DNA of 64,000 nt from Nonomuraea thailandensis (GTDB lineage: Bacteria; Actinomycetota; Actinomycetes; Streptosporangiales; Streptosporangiaceae), in the NCBI RefSeq assembly GCF_024172165.1, contig NZ_JAMZEB010000002.1:6717501-6781500 (forward strand), in the 5' to 3' direction. Below are positions 50,429-60,115 of this stretch, piece by piece; positions within the stretch are counted from its first letter, which is position 1, and the number at the start of each line of letters is the position of its first letter. The notes below the pieces were generated by a model. That model saw only the letters and a program-made list of their open reading frames with translations, was not told the DNA's origin and searched no databases. Made by a program: the position numbers and the translations under genes.

Positions 50429-50735
50429 GCTTCGACCTTACGGCTCGATACGCCCGATGCGGGGGCTTCCCCAAGGCGGGCAGTCAAGGCCTTGGAGCTG
50501 TCGTAAGCGCCGATGGGCGATCGGAGCGTCTCCTCCCACGGTGGAGGCGAGGTGAAGTCGATGAGCTTCGGCGAAGCGTTGCAGGCCACACAAGGTGGGT
50601 GGGGCGCTGTTCATGGGGGTGGGCCTGTTCGGCGGCGTGTCTGGCGTCGCGGTCGGAATGTTGGTGGCGGCCATCACGAGCGAGGGCTGCCTGCTGACCG
50701 ACCGCCACAGCCTGACCACCTACCTGCGCGCTTCT
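50429..50735. other. No supported gene
   Basis: Open frames on both strands without motifs or start signals. Confidence 0.4.
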
Positions 50736-50838
50736 CGAGTAGACCTTCGGCGAGACCCGCCGCCGGATCAAGGTGATCGGCCGCTTCGGCGAGACCTCCT
50801 GCGTGTCCCTGGTGTGGGCCGCCCTCGACCGGGCCTCA
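50736..50838 (+). pseudogene. IS256-type transposase C-terminal remnant
   Basis: Between two stops the plus strand reads TFGETRRRIKVIGRFGETSC and VSLVWAALDRASRG, matching the C-terminus of mutator/IS256 transposases (the family has an extra residue before GET). Confidence 0.55.
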
Positions 50839-51019
50839 CGTGGGTGACGCGGCTTCTCCACGGCCCCGGCCGGGCCGCGCGGCGGCGAGTTCGGGCATGA
50901 CGGTAGCCGTAGGGCAGCTTGACGTACCTGCTGATCGTCTCGTCCACCGGAGCGTAACCTCGGTGACCACGTCGGACACCACGAAGGAAGGGATGGCGAT
51001 CGCGAAACCAGCCACGAAG

Positions 51020-51385
51020 CCTGACGGGGATGGACAGGTGTCGAGGGCGAGCCCGAGGTGGTGCCGCCGCGTCGGCTGAGCTAGCCGGCGCAGCGACCTG
51101 GTGAGCGCCCGGTCCGGATGCCGCCGGTACGCCCCCATGTCGTTGACGGCCCCGGCCCGCCCCTTGGTGATGGTCACCACGCGGTCGGTCACCTCGAACG
51201 GGGCGATCGGCCGGCCGCCGGCCGTGATCGTCTCCGACGTGCCGCCGTTGTACACGCTGACGGTTCGATCATGTTGCCGCCCGCAGCCAGGGAGGCATCG
51301 AGTTGCGCGAAGGCGTCCTGCTCAGAGGCCTCGTGGCCGAAGTTCATCGTGAGCAGGTGCGGGCGAAACGGGTTCCCCACGTCCG
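51020..51385 (-). pseudogene. Aldo/keto reductase N-terminal remnant, frameshifted
   Basis: Minus strand: LLTMNFGHEASEQDAFAQLD, then AGGNMIEP, where the frame shifts to VYNGGTSETITAG and TDRVVTITKGRAGAVNDMGA, then RRHPDRALTRSLRRL. These are the nicotinamide-site, catalytic Tyr (VYNGG) and Lys (ITKGR) regions of the family. The C-terminal two-thirds are absent or scrambled. Confidence 0.65.
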
Positions 51386-51566
51386 AGGGCCGGCCCTTCC
51401 CCGCATCAGCCGGAAGCATCGGCGGGTTCTTCCGGCATACGGGCTCTGACCAGAATGCTGCGCCAAGACGGAGCTGTCAGCGCCCCGCTTACGAGGACGA
51501 CGGCGTGCTCCTCGGCCGGCCCCTGCTGGCCGGGAGAGTGCGAGTGTCAACTGACGCGGCGCGGCA
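51386..51566. other. No supported gene
   Basis: Short gap between the reductase remnant and the intact aldo/keto reductase gene. Confidence 0.4.
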
Positions 51567-52427
51567 TCAGGTGTCGAACCGCACCCCGCCGAGCCACGTG
51601 ACCTTCTCGGGGTCGTGGTGGTCGAAGATGTGGCTGCGACCCGTGTCCAGGGCGGCGATGCGTGCCATGTCGTCGGTGGTGAGCTGGAAGTCGAACACGT
51701 CCAGGTTTTCTGCCATGCGTTCGGGGCGTACCGACTTCGGGATCGCGACGATCTCACGCTGGACGAGCCAGCGAAGGGCGATCTGGGCGACGGACTTGTC
51801 GTGGGCGCGGGCGATGTCGACGAGTGCGGGGTTGTCGAAGAATCCCTGGCCGCCTTCGGCGAGCGGCCCCCAGGACTCGTGCTGGACACCGTACTCGCGC
51901 ATCAGCTTGTGGTCGTCGGGGCGCTGGAAGAACACGTGCGTCTCGATCTGATTGACCGCGGGGACGATCTCGTTGTGCGTGATGAGATCGGCGAGCCGGT
52001 CGGGGTAGAAGTTGCTGACGCCGATCGCCCGGATACGGCTGGCCCGGTTGAGCTCCTCCAGCGCCCGCCAGGCACCGTAGTAGTCGCCGAAGGGCTGGTG
52101 GAGCAGATAGAGGTCGAGGTGGTCGAGACCGAGCCGGTCGAGGGAGCGATCGAAGGCGCGCATGGCGCTGTCCTGGCCGTAGTCCTGAATCCACAGCTTG
52201 GTGGTGATGAACAGTTCCTCGCGGGCGATGCCGCTGGCGGCGAGTGCACGGCCGACGGCCGCCTCGTTCTCGTAGGCGGTGGCGGTGTCGAAGAGACGGT
52301 AGCCGGCGGCCAGCGCGTCGGTGACGGCCCGCTCGGTCTGCTCGGCGGGGATCTGGAAGACGCCGAAACCGAGCAGCGGCATCCGCACCCCGTTGTTCAG
52401 GGTGACCTGGGGAATCTGAGCGGTCAT
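51567..52427 (-). CDS. Aldo/keto reductase
   Basis: 286 residues from the ATG at 52427 (AAGGAG 8 bases upstream). A full TIM-barrel reductase: FDTATAYENEAAVGRALAAS (Asp, Tyr), FITTKLW (Lys), LYLLHQPFG (His), then GVSNF and the NADPH-binding IPKSVRPERMAENL. Length and motifs are complete, in contrast to two reductase remnants on either side. It probably reduces an aldehyde or ketone, 2,5-diketo-gluconate-reductase style. Divergence and operator signals are not evident; an XRE-MmyB regulator gene lies 600 bases upstream in the same direction. Confidence 0.93.
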   Translation of the reverse strand: MTAQIPQVTLNNGVRMPLLGFGVFQIPAEQTERAVTDALAAGYRLFDTATAYENEAAVGRALAASGIAREELFITTKLWIQDYGQDSAMRAFDRSLDRLGLDHLDLYLLHQPFGDYYGAWRALEELNRASRIRAIGVSNFYPDRLADLITHNEIVPAVNQIETHVFFQRPDDHKLMREYGVQHESWGPLAEGGQGFFDNPALVDIARAHDKSVAQIALRWLVQREIVAIPKSVRPERMAENLDVFDFQLTTDDMARIAALDTGRSHIFDHHDPEKVTWLGGVRFDT

Positions 52428-52492
52428 GGGTGAGCTCTCCTTGCTGGTTGTTGGTTGCTCATAGGTGCGTGGACGGCCGTGGGCGCCTGGTG

Positions 52493-52831
52493 TCACCGCA
52501 TCGGACGACGGCGCGGTGCAGGTTCAGCGGTGCTTGAGGCCGGGCAGGGCGCCGGGGCGAGGGTGGGCTCCGTGACGGGGACGTCGCCGAGCGCCTGGTC
52601 GACGGCCGACAGCAGGTCGTCGGAGAGCTTCACGCCGGAGGCGGCGGCGTTGGCGTGCACCTGCTCGGGCCGGGAGGCGCCGGTGATGGCGGAGGCGACC
52701 TCGCCGCGGCGCAGCCACACCACCGGCGGCAGCTGGGCCTTCCCGGCAGGCCCTCCCACGCCGCCGTCACCGCCGGCCGGTGCGACCGGCGCGCCAGGCT
52801 GAGTGGTCGAAACGGAAGCAGAGGAAGTCAC
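52493..52831 (-). pseudogene. Aldo/keto reductase C-terminal remnant
   Basis: A GTG at 52831 with GGAAAGGA upstream starts a Ser/Pro/Gly-rich stretch. It then joins WLRRGEVASAITGASRPEQV and HANAAASGVKLSDDLLSAVD, the typical last 60 residues of an aldo/keto reductase. The whole barrel between is missing. Confidence 0.65.
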
Positions 52832-53027
52832 GACAAGGGGTCCTTTCCGAATGCGGCGCGCCCGGGTCGCCCCGAAGGCGACAGCACGCGCACAGGCAGC
52901 GCCGCGAAGACGTGCAGGCGGGAGTCGTTCAGCCCGCCGTCATCCAGGAAACCAACCGCCGGTTGCCCGGGAACAGTCACGCTCATGAGGGGTGACGGCA
53001 GGGCCCCCCTCGCGTCCGACGCCAGGG
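52832..53027. other. No supported gene
   Basis: A 52-codon frame on the minus strand (52827-52985) is possible but has no recognisable features. Confidence 0.4.
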
Positions 53028-53906
53028 TCAGCGTTCGGTGTCGGCGCGTGCGGTGGCCGCGTCCTGGCGCTGGGTGGCCGCCCAGCTGGCGAGCAGCTTC
53101 AGTGCGTCGGCGGCCGGGGTGCCGGGATCGGCGCTGTAGACGGTGATGGACAGCCCGTCGTCGCCGGGCAGGTCCAGCGACTCGTGCGTCAGCTCCATCT
53201 CACCCACCACCGGATGGTGGAACCGCTTGGTCCCGCCTGTATAGACGTGCACGTCGTGCGCGCCCCACAGGGTGCGGAAGGCGTCACTGCGGGTGGACAG
53301 CTCTCCGATCAGGTTCGACAGCTCGCGATCGTAGGGGTTCCTGGCAGCCTCGACGCGCAGCACGCCCACGCCGTCACGGGCCACGCGTTCCCAGTCGGGA
53401 TACAGCCTCGTGGCGCGCGGGTCGAGGAAGACGAACCGGCAGGTGTTGGCCGGCTCCTGCTCGAAGCACTCGAAGTGCAGGGCGCGGGCCAGCGGGTTGG
53501 CCGCCAGGATGTCCATGCGGTTGTTGCGCACGTACGCCGGCTGGTCGTGCAGGCCCTCGATGATGCGCAGCACGCCGGGCCGCACGGCGGTCCTGGCCGG
53601 GCGGCGTGGCACCCGCGCAGGGCGGGCGTTGGCCGCGCGGGCCAGGGCGTACAGGTGGCCGCGTTCGGTGTCGTCCAGGCGCAGGGCCTGGGCTAGGGCG
53701 TCCAGGACGCTGTCGGAGACCCCGCCGAGATTGCCGCGCTCCAGCCGCGTGTAGTACTCGACGCTCACGCCTGCGAGCATCGCGACCTCGTTGCGGCGCA
53801 GCCCGGACACCCGCCGCTGCCCGTAGGCGGGCAGGCCCGCCTGCTCGGGCGTGATCTTGTCCCGGCGCGACTTCAAGAACGCGCGGACTTCGTCCCGGTT
53901 GTCCAT
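53028..53906 (-). CDS. XRE-family regulator with MmyB-like ligand domain
   Basis: 292 residues. Residues 1-75 form an HTH with the hallmark SGLRRNEVAMLAGVSVEYYT and RLERGNLGGVSDSVLDAL. The MmyB-type PAS-like domain (110-280) contains NRMDILAANPLARAL, RLYPDWERVARDGVGVLR and GTKRFHHPVVGEMEL. MmyB-domain proteins bind fatty-acid-like ligands. Frequently found beside SDR or aldo/keto reductase genes, as here, and probably controls one of them. Confidence 0.92.
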   Translation of the reverse strand: MDNRDEVRAFLKSRRDKITPEQAGLPAYGQRRVSGLRRNEVAMLAGVSVEYYTRLERGNLGGVSDSVLDALAQALRLDDTERGHLYALARAANARPARVPRRPARTAVRPGVLRIIEGLHDQPAYVRNNRMDILAANPLARALHFECFEQEPANTCRFVFLDPRATRLYPDWERVARDGVGVLRVEAARNPYDRELSNLIGELSTRSDAFRTLWGAHDVHVYTGGTKRFHHPVVGEMELTHESLDLPGDDGLSITVYSADPGTPAADALKLLASWAATQRQDAATARADTER

Positions 53907-54127
53907 AAGCCCAGGTTAGGCACCCGATCGGCAGGCTGGGGGACCCTGTCAATACCCCTCACCGCAAGGACTCCCTCCCCGCCGCGGGCTGATGTGCTCA
54001 TCCTTGGCCCCTTCCGTGGCCGGGTCGATGACGACCAGCCTGGGCCGCCACTGCAGCCTGGCCTGGCTCGCCCGATGACAGCGAAAAGGCCGGCCCCCGT
54101 ACGAGGGGCCGGCCAGGGTGAGCCCGG
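53907..54127. other. No supported gene
   Basis: Gap between the XRE regulator and the hydrolase remnant; nothing recognisable. Confidence 0.4.
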
Positions 54128-54871
54128 TCAGTCGGTGGCGCGGGCCGCGGTTTCGACGAGCGAGGCGACCGTGCCGGGCTTGGAGATCAGCGCGGCGTGC
54201 GAGCCGGTGACCTCGACGGTGCGGGACTTGGCGCGGGCGGTCATGAAGCGCTGCGTCTGCAGCGGGATGGCGTGGTCGTCGCGGGAGACCAGCGCCCAGG
54301 ACGGGACGGTCTTCCAGGCCGGTGTGCCGGAGGGCTCGTTCAGCGCGCTGTAGGTGACCGGCCGCTGGGTGACGGCGAGCAGTGCGCTGGTGGAGCGGGG
54401 CAGGTCGGCCGAGAAGATGTCGGTGAAGTTCTCGGGCCTGAGGTAGACGTCGGCGTCGCCGGAGGGCAGGGGGACCGTCTTGATCGTGTCGGGGCTGATC
54501 TTGCTGCCTTCGTTCTCGGTGGCCAGGCCGAAGACGGTCTCGCTCTGGTCGGGGATGAAGGCGGAGACGTAGACCAGGGCCTTGACGTCCGGGTCCGCCG
54601 CGGCGTTGGTCACGACCGCGCCGCCGTACGAGTGGCCCACCAGGACGATCGGGCCGGTGATACCGCCGGGGCGAGCACGGGGTAGCCGTCACTCTTGAGC
54701 CGGGCGATGACCCCGTTCCAGCCGGAGGCGTCGGCCCAGGCGCCGTGCACGAGGACGATGGTGGGGTTTGGTGCCGCGGCCAGTGGTCGTCGCACTCGCG
54801 GGTTGTGTGGTGAGCCCCGCCAACGCGATCATCAGGGCGGCGGCGAACGTGGTCTTCAAACGTCGGGACAT
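54128..54871 (-). pseudogene. Secreted alpha/beta hydrolase with frameshift and internal deletion
   Basis: The ATG at 54871 begins a signal peptide (TTFAAALMIALAGLTTQPAS, then ASA). The frame then shifts to PNPTIVLVHGAWADASGWNG, continues to SDGYPVLAP, and jumps with a second shift to ITGPIVLVGHSYGGAVVTNA (nucleophile Ser). The rest of the domain to DHAIPLQTQRFMTARA and VTGSHAALISKPGTV (His) is intact. About 25 residues, normally RGVAQDAAYLAAYLKT-like, are missing at the junction. Confidence 0.75.
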
Positions 54872-54997
54872 GTCGGTGGTCCTTCTTCATCGGGGTGGTG
54901 GGGGTGGCGCCGTCCCCCTCCGAACGGCGTCACACGTCATGCAGGAGCCAAGGTGCCGGTTCGAGAGATCGTCGTCGGCGCCGGCCGGTACCGCCTT

Positions 54998-55042
54998 TGA
55001 CACTTCCTACAGCTAACCGCTATCTATTGGCTAACCGTTAGA
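54998..55042 (+). promoter_or_regulatory. Promoter and operator-like repeat upstream of the membrane-protein gene
   Basis: TTGACA (54998) and TATCTA (55022) are spaced 18 bases apart. CTAACCG occurs at 55014 and again at 55032 within CTAACCGTTAG, an 11-bp near-palindrome, bracketing the -10. The gene starts 77 bases after the repeat. Confidence 0.55.
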
Positions 55043-55118
55043 GGGTGGCCAGGTTGCCCGGCGTCCTCTCTTCGGTCGCCCGCATGGATCGGCTTGACCG
55101 ACAGAGAGGAAGCACGAC

Positions 55119-56252
55119 GTGGCATCGCACCCCGCCGGCACCTGGCGTTTCATGGCGAACACGGCGGAGCCCCGCCGATGGGTGTCCCCCGGGGCGGATC
55201 TCGTGACGGCGCTGCTCGGCATCTGGTTCGGGGTCGGGCTGATGGTCGACGCCTGGGCGCATGCCAATCTGGCAGAGCTGGAGACGTTCTTCACTCCGTG
55301 GCACGCGGTGTTCTACTCCGGGTTCGTCGTGGTCTCCGGCTGGATCAGCTGGCAGGTATGGCGGAACGTGCGCGCCGGGAGGCAGGGGCTGGCGGCGGTG
55401 CCGACCGGTTATCTCGCCGGGCTGGTGGCGATCCCCGCGTTCGCGGCCTTCGGGCTCGCCGACATGATGTGGCACACCGTCCTGGGCATCGAGACGAGCC
55501 TCGACATCTTCTTCAGCCCGTCCCACCTCGGCCTCGTCGTGACGATGCTGCTCATCATCACCACACCTCTGCGATCGGCCTGGAGCGCGCCCCACATCGG
55601 TGCCGCGCCGCGACTCGGCCGGCTGCTGCCCGCGCTGCTCGGGCTCGCGTTCGCCGTCACGCTGGTGTCACTGTTCCTGTCCTACGGCGGCGCGTTGCAG
55701 CTCCGCCCCCAGGCCGTCGTCCAGGCGTTGTCCATGGGGGAAGGCCCGGCCGCTGCGCCGCCGGGCGCCGGCCCCAGGCCGGTGGCGTTGGGCGCCGATC
55801 GGGTGGCCGTTTCGATGGTCGTCACCAACGTCGTCACGCTCAGCCCGGTGCTGTTCCTGCTGCGCCGCTGGATGCTGCCGTTCGGGTCGGTCACCGTGAT
55901 GTACGCCGTCATCGCGCTGATGCCGGGGGCCCAGACGGGTTTCCGCGATGCGCCGATCCTGCTGGCGTTCGTGGTCGCCGGGGTGGTGAGCGATCTGCTG
56001 ATCCGCGGGCTTCGGCCGTCGGGTGAGCGGCGTGGGGCGTACTGGGCGTTCGCGGGGCTGTCGGCGTTCGCCACCTGGACGCTCTACCTCGGGGTCGCCT
56101 CGGCCGTGGGAGGCGGGCTGCCTGCCGTGCCCGAGTTGTGGACCGGCGCGCCGATCATCGCGGGGCTGATCGGGCTGACGCTCGGGGCGCTGTTCCTGCC
56201 CAACGCGGTCGCCGCCCAGCCGGCTCCGGTCAGCGCCGCCGGCGCCGGCTAG
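55119..56252 (+). CDS. Multi-pass membrane protein of unknown function
   Basis: 377 residues from a GTG with AGAGGAAG upstream; about nine hydrophobic helices. Early helices carry conserved-looking polar residues: VDAWAHANLAELETFFTPWH and GLADMMWHTVLGIETSLDIF, then FFSPSHLGLVVTM, with several His and Asp/Glu that could bind metal or haem. No family name assigned. Third-base usage is fully actinomycete-like. A good promoter and operator lie upstream; no neighbour in the same operon is intact. Confidence 0.8.
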   Translation: MASHPAGTWRFMANTAEPRRWVSPGADLVTALLGIWFGVGLMVDAWAHANLAELETFFTPWHAVFYSGFVVVSGWISWQVWRNVRAGRQGLAAVPTGYLAGLVAIPAFAAFGLADMMWHTVLGIETSLDIFFSPSHLGLVVTMLLIITTPLRSAWSAPHIGAAPRLGRLLPALLGLAFAVTLVSLFLSYGGALQLRPQAVVQALSMGEGPAAAPPGAGPRPVALGADRVAVSMVVTNVVTLSPVLFLLRRWMLPFGSVTVMYAVIALMPGAQTGFRDAPILLAFVVAGVVSDLLIRGLRPSGERRGAYWAFAGLSAFATWTLYLGVASAVGGGLPAVPELWTGAPIIAGLIGLTLGALFLPNAVAAQPAPVSAAGAG

Positions 56253-56592
56253 GCATGATCTTGCGGTCCTGGTGTTCGTGCGCGGCCGGCATTGCCGTGC
56301 CGGCCCCGGCCGCCCCGGTCGCGGATCAGGAACGTCGGCTTCCCGTCCAACGTTCCGCAGGACGCCGCGCAACACGGAAGTGGTCCAGAGGCCGGCGGTA
56401 CGGTCATCGAGGTCGAGGTGGACACCGGCGACGACCGATTCGGCCGAATCAACGAGGCAGGCCGGGGTCCGGCCTTGACAGATCATGGTGACCAGCACGT
56501 CGCACCGTGCTTCGCACGCCTATAGAGCTTGAGGGGATGGTGCGGTGATGTCGGCGGCGTGCCGGCTGCCACCCTGGATCTGCTGAAGGCCG
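56253..56592. other. No supported gene
   Basis: A short stretch GGTVIEVEVDTGDDRFGRIN on the plus strand looks protein-like but has no start or family. Confidence 0.35.
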
Positions 56593-56826
56593 TCATGGGC
56601 CCACTGCATCCGCCATCCCGGCCACGTCCGGGCGAGCGTGGGCCGGGGCGGCGAGCCGGTGACTCCGATCGCCGCCGCCGTGACAGAACAGCCGCAGCCG
56701 CCGTTCGTCGTGGTCGATCAGGCATGCGCCTTCGCAGGCGAGTTCGAGGTGGTGGGCGCCCGATCGCGAGTAGTGGAGCCCGACAGTGCCGCCCCGCAGA
56801 GTGACGCAGGGTGCACGACTTCCCAT
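56593..56826 (-). pseudogene. Possible remnant of a small conserved actinomycete protein
   Basis: 77-residue frame: VGSRAPCVTLRGGTVGLHYS, RSGAHHLELACEGACLIDHD and ERRLRLFCHGGGDR. It resembles the first and middle parts of a family of longer hypothetical proteins starting with a 'MGxRA...xYxxWGA' pattern, with the middle deleted. Low confidence. Confidence 0.35.
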
Positions 56827-57003
56827 GACCGTACTGTATTTGACGCGTCACCCATGGTGAGACTCCGTCGCACAGAGCTGACGGTCCTCTCCCTCCGGCA
56901 CAGGGGAAGGAATTAGGGCCGCATATCCCCGCAAAAGCGCTGTTCAGAGGCGCGTGACAACCTCAAAGAGGCGTCATGCGAGCGATCGATCCAGCATTCT
57001 GGC

Positions 57004-57928
57004 ATGGCCAGCGCCACCATCGTGGCGCGGCTGACCCACGACCAGCTCCACCAGAACACCCGCCGGCTCGCCGCGGAGCTGACCCGCCTGTCGCACCTCT
57101 GCTGGCGCTCCTACACGCACCCCGCCACCACCGCCGAGCGGCACGGCCCGCACAGCCTCGGCCGGTACCGGCAGCACGAACGCGACGCCTTCGGAAAGAT
57201 CCTCGCTACGCTGAGCTCCACCCCACGACCCATCGACCAGCCGATCGGCACCAAGGTCGAGCAAGCCACCCACGCCCTCGCCCGTACCTGCGCCTGCTCG
57301 ACGCCTCCCAGCTCACCACGTACGTCATCACCGAGGTGGCCGCCGAACTGGCCGCCATCGAACAAGCCGAACGTGGCGACCTGTCCGACCGCGCCCAGCA
57401 AGCCGTCACCCTCAGCCGCGAGGATGCCTCACCCCTGCAGATCTCCCGAGCCGATCGCCTGCTGCACGACAATCCGTTCGGCGGTCAGGCCCTCTTCACC
57501 GAGGTCGATCCCACCCCGGCCGCCATCGACGCCGGCACGCACGCCCGGCACGTGGTCATGCCCCTCATCCGCAACGCCCTGCACGTCGCCGACGGCCACC
57601 TGCGCGGCATCCTCGACGTTCACCATCGCATCACCGCCGCCCAGGAGTCCATCCAAGCCACCCGGCCCGAAGCCGGCCCAGCCCCGGCCCCGGCCCCGAG
57701 TCCATCCACCTGCCGCTCACCTCGCTCAACCCCACCCGGCCCGCCCCGGACCTGCTCGACACCCTGCTGTACGGCATCCACACCTGCTGGCGCCTCTACC
57801 AGCGTCACGACAACCGCCGGTGCCCCCATCCCGCAGGCGTCGAGGCCACCCGGCAGGACCAGCTCCACCAGGCCTTCCTCACCACGGTCCGGCAAGAAGC
57901 AGCTCTCCGAAGCGAACGGCTGCTGTAA
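57004..57928 (+). pseudogene. Unrecognised helical protein gene with two frameshifts
   Basis: ATG at 57004 starts LTHDQLHQNTRRLAAELTRL and GRYRQHERDAFGKILATLS. At about 57295 a C appears to be missing, and coding continues in another frame as LLDASQLTTYVITEVAAELA, then RADRLLHDNPFGGQALFTEV and ILDVHHRITAAQESIQATRP. In a CCGGCC repeat tract at about 57690 it shifts again to LLDTLLYGIHTCWRLYQRHD, ending at a TAA at 57928. All three parts have good coding statistics. Function unknown. Confidence 0.6.
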
Positions 57929-58514
57929 CACCCCAACGAGCATGCGCCCCGGAGGGGCCGGTTCCCTCGAACAGCCTGTCACCACCGGGTTCCATGGCAC
58001 GGCCTCCTCCAGGTACACGATGGTCTGGAGCAGCAGGGATTCACGTCCGTAGCGACCTTGCGGGCCGAACGGGTTGCGTCCACGGAGGTGGTGTACGGCG
58101 CTCCCCCGCCAGGGCTGACATGTCCCGTTGAGCGTTCGGGGCGAACCCTGGCCGGAGGCGTTCCTCCGGCTTGGGCCCCTGGGCCTCCACCGGGAGGCCG
58201 TGCGAGTCGGCCCAGGTCTTGAGCCGGTCGGCGTAGATCTGCTGGAGGTGCCGAAGAACACGCGCAGGGCGCGCCACGGGCTGCGCCGGCTCGCGATGGT
58301 GAGTTCGAGCGGGGTCGATCCGCCCCCGTACTCCGCTTCGTCCGGGTCGGTGATGCCGTATGTGACGCAGGTGGTGGGCAAGACGATGTACGACGCACAT
58401 GCGGTGGATGGAGGCACTGGTCCGCGCGAGCGATCTCGACTGGACGATCCTGCGCCCGAGCGGGCTCTCCCACCTGCGGCTCAGCCGTGCGAGGGTGCGG
58501 GCCGGCCGGTCGTG
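57929..58514. other. Debris without an intact gene
   Basis: Minus strand 58050-58400 carries a frame-broken protein-like stretch (DPDEAEYGGGSTPLELTIAS, then RHLQQIYADRLKTWADSHGL). Plus strand 58399-58480 reads MEALVRASDLDWTILRPSGL, a piece of an NmrA/SDR-type NAD(P)-binding protein. Neither is complete. Confidence 0.4.
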
Positions 58515-59289
58515 TCAGGAGACCTGGGACGAGGGGGCCGCCCAGGTGTTGCAGGAGGCCGGGTCGGCGGTGCGGAAACCGGCCTTGACCCACCGCTTGA
58601 TGTTGGCGGCCTTGCCGTACTCGGGAGAGTCGCGGTAGAAGGACGACTCGACCCTCTTCCAGTCCCTCGCGGTCTTGTCCGGCAGCGGCCAGACGCTCTT
58701 CATGAAGGCCGCGCCCAGGCATTCGACCTGCTGGTACATGCGCCGCCCCTGCTCGAGGTGCTCGGCCTTGCTGCCGGCCCTGAGGTCCTCACTCGCGTCG
58801 TAGAGCCCGGCCTGCTTCTGCACGTGGTAACCGTACATGACGGCGGTCGTGTTGAAGAGATCGAGGCCGGTCATTGACCCGAGAAGCCAGTACTTGCCGA
58901 TCTTGAAGGACAGCGTGCGGTCCCAGTCGCAGTACCACACCTCGGACGACTGGATCGTCTCGCCGTCCTCGGACCCGCAGTAGTTCTTGGGCAGGCTGGT
59001 CACGTACTGCACCTTGACCGGCTCATAGGCCGGCCTTCTTCAGGTGCTGTCCCCACGTGTTCTCCAGGCAGCGCAGGGCCTCGTTGATGTAGGTGCGGGC
59101 CTCGGCGGGCGTCAGGGGCTCGGCCGGCAGGTCGTCGCAGGTCGTCGTGGGCAGCGGCCCGGCCTGGTATAACGCGTTCTTGACGAGCACGGGGTTCTTC
59201 ACAGGATATGCCGAGGCGTGCGCGGCCGCCGTGACGGTCAGGGGGGTGATGAGGGCGCAGGCGAGTGCCGCGATCTTGGAGGGCTTCAC
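58515..59289 (-). pseudogene. Secreted neutral zinc metallopeptidase-like gene, frameshifted and with altered active site
   Basis: ATG at 59289 starts a signal peptide (IAALACALITPLTVTAAAHA) and TCDDLPAEPLTPAEARTYIN, then breaks after KKAG at about 59030. Coding goes on in another frame as YEPVKVQYVTSLPKNYCG to a stop at 58515. The region where the family has HEYGHHVQ reads VMYGYHVQKQAGLYD here: the catalytic Glu and a zinc His are replaced. The end GFRTADPASCNTWAAPSSQV is family-typical. Probably a pseudoenzyme before it was broken. Confidence 0.6.
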
Positions 59290-59323
59290 GAGGGGTGAGA
59301 ATAGGGCTTGCGGGGTCGGAGCG

Positions 59324-59785
59324 CTACACCGTGATCGGGCCGCCGCTGGAGCCGCCGGGGCCGTCGTGATGCAGGTCGCCGGGTTCCAGGCCCTCGCCGT
59401 CCTCTTCGGGGGCGCGCAGGTGCGGCGCCTCCGTGGTCGGGCCGGCCACGGCCGCCAGGGCGATGCCGGTGCTGGGGTGCAGACGGAACCGCTGGTCCAG
59501 CCCGGTGATCGCGAGCAGGCGGGCGGGAGCGCCGTGCAGGGCGGTCAGATGGACGGCGGCGCCGTGCCGCTCGGCGAGGGCGAAGGCGTCCAGCAGCACG
59601 CGCAGGCCCATGCTGTCCATGAAGGTGACCTCGGCCATGTCGAAGATCAGGTGGTCGGTGGGCCGGCGGCGGACCTGAGCGATGAAGTGGTGCAGGCCTG
59701 GAGCGCCGGCGAGGTCGATCTCTCCGGCCAGCGTGAACACGGTCGCGCCGACGTGGTGCTGGTGGTGCACGGACAGCAACGGCAT
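59324..59785 (-). CDS. STAS-domain anti-sigma factor antagonist
   Basis: 153 residues. STAS domain (1-110) with GEIDLAGAPGLHHFIAQV and the phosphorylation site Ser58 in VTFMDSMGLRVLL. A Gly/Glu/His-rich C-terminal tail of about 40 residues is extra. Such SpoIIAA-like proteins bind anti-sigma kinases and release sigma factors in general or osmotic stress. No kinase or sigma gene is adjacent. AAGGGAG precedes the ATG. Confidence 0.9.
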   Translation of the reverse strand: MPLLSVHHQHHVGATVFTLAGEIDLAGAPGLHHFIAQVRRRPTDHLIFDMAEVTFMDSMGLRVLLDAFALAERHGAAVHLTALHGAPARLLAITGLDQRFRLHPSTGIALAAVAGPTTEAPHLRAPEEDGEGLEPGDLHHDGPGGSSGGPITV

Positions 59786-60115
59786 GAAACTCCCTTGGCG
59801 GCGCGGCGGGGCGGCGGGCGGCGGGCGGCGGGCGGCGGAGGCATCTGCTGGTGGAGCGGCTCAGGGCGAGCCTTCGAACGGGAAATCTTCCTTGCCGCAT
59901 ACTCGCAGACGTCAGGCCGTCGCTCCGCGCTGTTGACGCGAGAGGTCTGCCGTGGCGGGCATGAGTGTCCCTGACCACCGTGCCCAGGAACCGCCGCAAG
60001 GCCCCCAAGGCTGCTCGCGACCTGATCGTCACCCTGGCCGGTGAGAGGCGAGCCGGGGCTCGACCAGGTCGGGATGGCCGTGGGAGCCGCCCGAGGGCGC
60101 GCTTCCCCGGATCGG
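59786..60115. other. No supported gene
   Basis: A plus-strand start at about 59965 (VSLTTVPRNRRKAPKAARDL) runs out of coding character quickly. G-rich repeats (ggcggcgggcggcgggcgg) lie at 59811-59840. Confidence 0.4.

Noticed and set aside
59811..59840. G-rich repeat as a regulatory G-quadruplex
   Set aside because: Tandem GGCGGGC repeats are common in such high-GC DNA, and the spot has no clear relation to a start or terminator.
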